Source of the DNA: Lithodes maja
Lineage: Eukaryota; Arthropoda; Malacostraca; Decapoda; Lithodidae
Assembly: GCA_037953745.1 (NCBI GenBank)
Contig: JBAKBP010001390.1
Coordinates: forward strand, 62,001-126,000
Reading direction: 5' to 3'
DNA: 64,000 nt
A program made the position numbers and the translations under genes. The notes beneath the pieces were generated by a model. It had not been told where the DNA came from and searched no databases. It worked only from the letters and a program-made list of their open reading frames with translations. Below are positions 62,531-64,000 of this stretch, piece by piece; within the stretch, counting starts at the first letter, position 1, and each line of letters starts with the position of its first letter.

Positions 62531-63451
62531 CCCTGTTTAGTTAGGAGTGTGATTGTTGTATACTTCATGTATGTTCAAGTTTAATAGAAGACTTGTCATG
62601 CTGTGCTAGTTATTCCATGTTGCACATTTTGGCAACCTTCAACAGATCTCGAGCTTGGGCGTGTCCCTTTCTCCTTCATTCTTTGAGCGAGCTTTGCTAG
62701 GGTAGAACCTGTGTCGTTTTGGCTACCAGATTAAGCATTACCGTAAATGTAAATGTCTCAGGGAATCACAGGGTAGCATTGTAGATCAGACTAGCTGATG
62801 CTAGACTATAATCATTTGCCATTTAACTTAAGGTATATTATAACCTATTGGTGCAAATAATTGTATGTAGTAAGTAAGCTCCTCTCATGGAGGCTGTTAG
62901 GTAAAGTCTGCAGCAGTCCTCAGGCATGTGGCTTTAGGTGTTCGGTCCTGACAGTTGTACAGTAACTTCCTGCAGTTTCCCATATATAAAATACACACAC
63001 TGCACATACATACCCCCACAAACATTAATTTCCCCTTGATTATTGTACTGCCGGATTGAACATACTGCCTAGCTCAAGCCTTGTTGGGTGGCCCCAGGGT
63101 GCACTGTCTTTTTGTGAGCTGCTGTATTCGCTGTAGACTGTTCAAATTGCTCCATATAGTGATTAATTAAATATTATCTTTTATTGCACAGCCATTTAAC
63201 TTTTTACTTTCATAATATCATGTTTTATAGTTAGGCTATAATTTTCATTGTTGTAATCTTTGCAAAGCAAAGGGTGTGGTGCTTTAGTCAACAGCACATT
63301 TGGGAGGAGCTTTGCAATTAATACAAAACTGAATTGATTCATTGGTTTATTATTGAGAGAAGCCTTTTATGCAAACAGCTGAACTCTTTTATCACTCTTT
63401 GGAAGGGGATCGAGCTGGGGCATTTCTCTCAATAATGTCCCGTTGTTGATT
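62531..63451. other. Nothing assignable
   Basis: Moderately AT-rich sequence, no long frame, no recognised repeat. Confidence 0.4.
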
Positions 63452-63495
63452 TAGTCCATGGGCCAGAGTCGATATTGGTACCACTTGAGGTGGCA
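63452..63495. repeat. Terminus resembling the Academ-like TIR
   Basis: TAGTCCATGGGCCAGAGTCG, ATATTGGTACCACTTGAGGT. It matches the 6837 and 11504 ends in three blocks and is closest to 14884-14919. Its partner would lie to the right, possibly outside the window. Confidence 0.65.
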
Positions 63496-64000
63496 AAATC
63501 CCACGCTATTTTTTGGATAGTTTGATGCCTAAAGTTGATAAAATAGCATGATAGCAGTTTGAAAGGAGTAGCTTTTTGGTAGACATCACCGTTTAAACAT
63601 AATGGAGCGATAAAGTGTTTTGGTGAATTTTTTCGGAGTACAGTAAGGAAAATCATTCATAACTTCACAACTAATCAACATATAATTACAAATAATGTCT
63701 CAAAATGTTGCTACGGAGCTCCTTTACAAGTTATGTGATGCATGTCCACTGAATACATATTTAGTCCACACGAGGTTGAAATGAAATAACATTAATGAAT
63801 TTCTTAATATTTTGGAACTTAATACTACAGTGGCTATTACATCATGAAATACAAACAAATCTCGCCCATTCTGCTAACAACGTGCATAAGAGACACTGTG
63901 GAAAAACTGTATTGGGCTATAGCTGAATATATACCTTAATTGTGCTTCCTACAACAAACTAAGTAATCTCTAAATATTGAATCCTGGAAGCCATGAGCTC
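63496..64000. other. Possible interior of a relative of the Academ-like element
   Basis: Follows the terminus at 63452. It does not resemble the interior of the element at 6837-11504 by eye. The minus-strand frame 63429-63656 runs through the terminus and shows no domain. Confidence 0.3.

Overview
This is a window of animal nuclear DNA, not bacterial. The evidence is spliced exons, five kinds of non-LTR retrotransposon, an LTR retrotransposon, piggyBac-type elements, tRNA-derived SINEs and long minisatellites. Degenerate arrays of the arthropod telomere-type pentamer (TTAGG/CCTAA), the repeat content and the host gene together suggest an arthropod, most likely a decapod crustacean. The taxon is an inference.

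Host gene: the only cellular gene I can support lies on the + strand. It is a run of ten internal exons between 2523 and 40934 encoding a multi-thrombospondin-type-1 (TSP1) protein of the THSD7A/THSD7B type. All ten exons have AG/GT borders and matching intron phases (1-0-1-2-1-1-1-2-0-2-0 from first acceptor to last donor). They join into 618 uninterrupted codons. Both ends of the gene lie outside the window. The introns make up most of the sequence and are packed with mobile elements, several only 10-25 bp from splice sites. For two exons, the 5' part including the acceptor is duplicated upstream as a truncated decoy.

Layout. 0-5.4 kb: TTAA elements, a 27-bp minisatellite, exons 1-2, ATT/GTA microsatellites. 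5.4-13.8 kb: a decayed piggyBac element split by a 4.67-kb TIR element whose intact 1261-residue ORF has an XPG/FEN-like nuclease domain (Academ-like); the insertion has 3-bp target duplications. 13.8-17.6 kb: foldback elements chained through shared TTAA sites, a decoy exon, a hairpin, exon 3, a 19-bp satellite. 18-22.3 kb: two 5'-truncated LINEs, a telomere-like array, exons 4-5. 22.5-27.1 kb: an almost full-length CR1-like LINE inserted directly after the exon 5 donor. 28-32.5 kb: decoy and true exon 6, then an intact LINE with reverse transcriptase and a restriction-like endonuclease. 34-41 kb: exons 7-10, more TTAA elements and a 25-copy 78-bp array with higher-order structure. 41-44.5 kb: SINEs and a 21-bp minisatellite. 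45.1-50.8 kb: a Jockey/R1-like LINE with three palindromic hairpins in its 3'UTR. 52.1-60.7 kb: a Ty3/Gypsy element on the minus strand with near-identical LTRs, a copia-like domain order (integrase before RNase H) and no RT core. It sits inside a small MITE. 60.9-64 kb: a mariner-like TIR element, a second copy of that MITE, and a terminus resembling the Academ-like TIR.

The best candidates for something undescribed are the XPG-nuclease TIR element with its diverged relatives, the copia-ordered Gypsy element, the tandem hairpins in the LINE 3'UTR, the chains of TTAA elements, and the decoy exon duplications. All calls come from reading the sequence; no database search was run.
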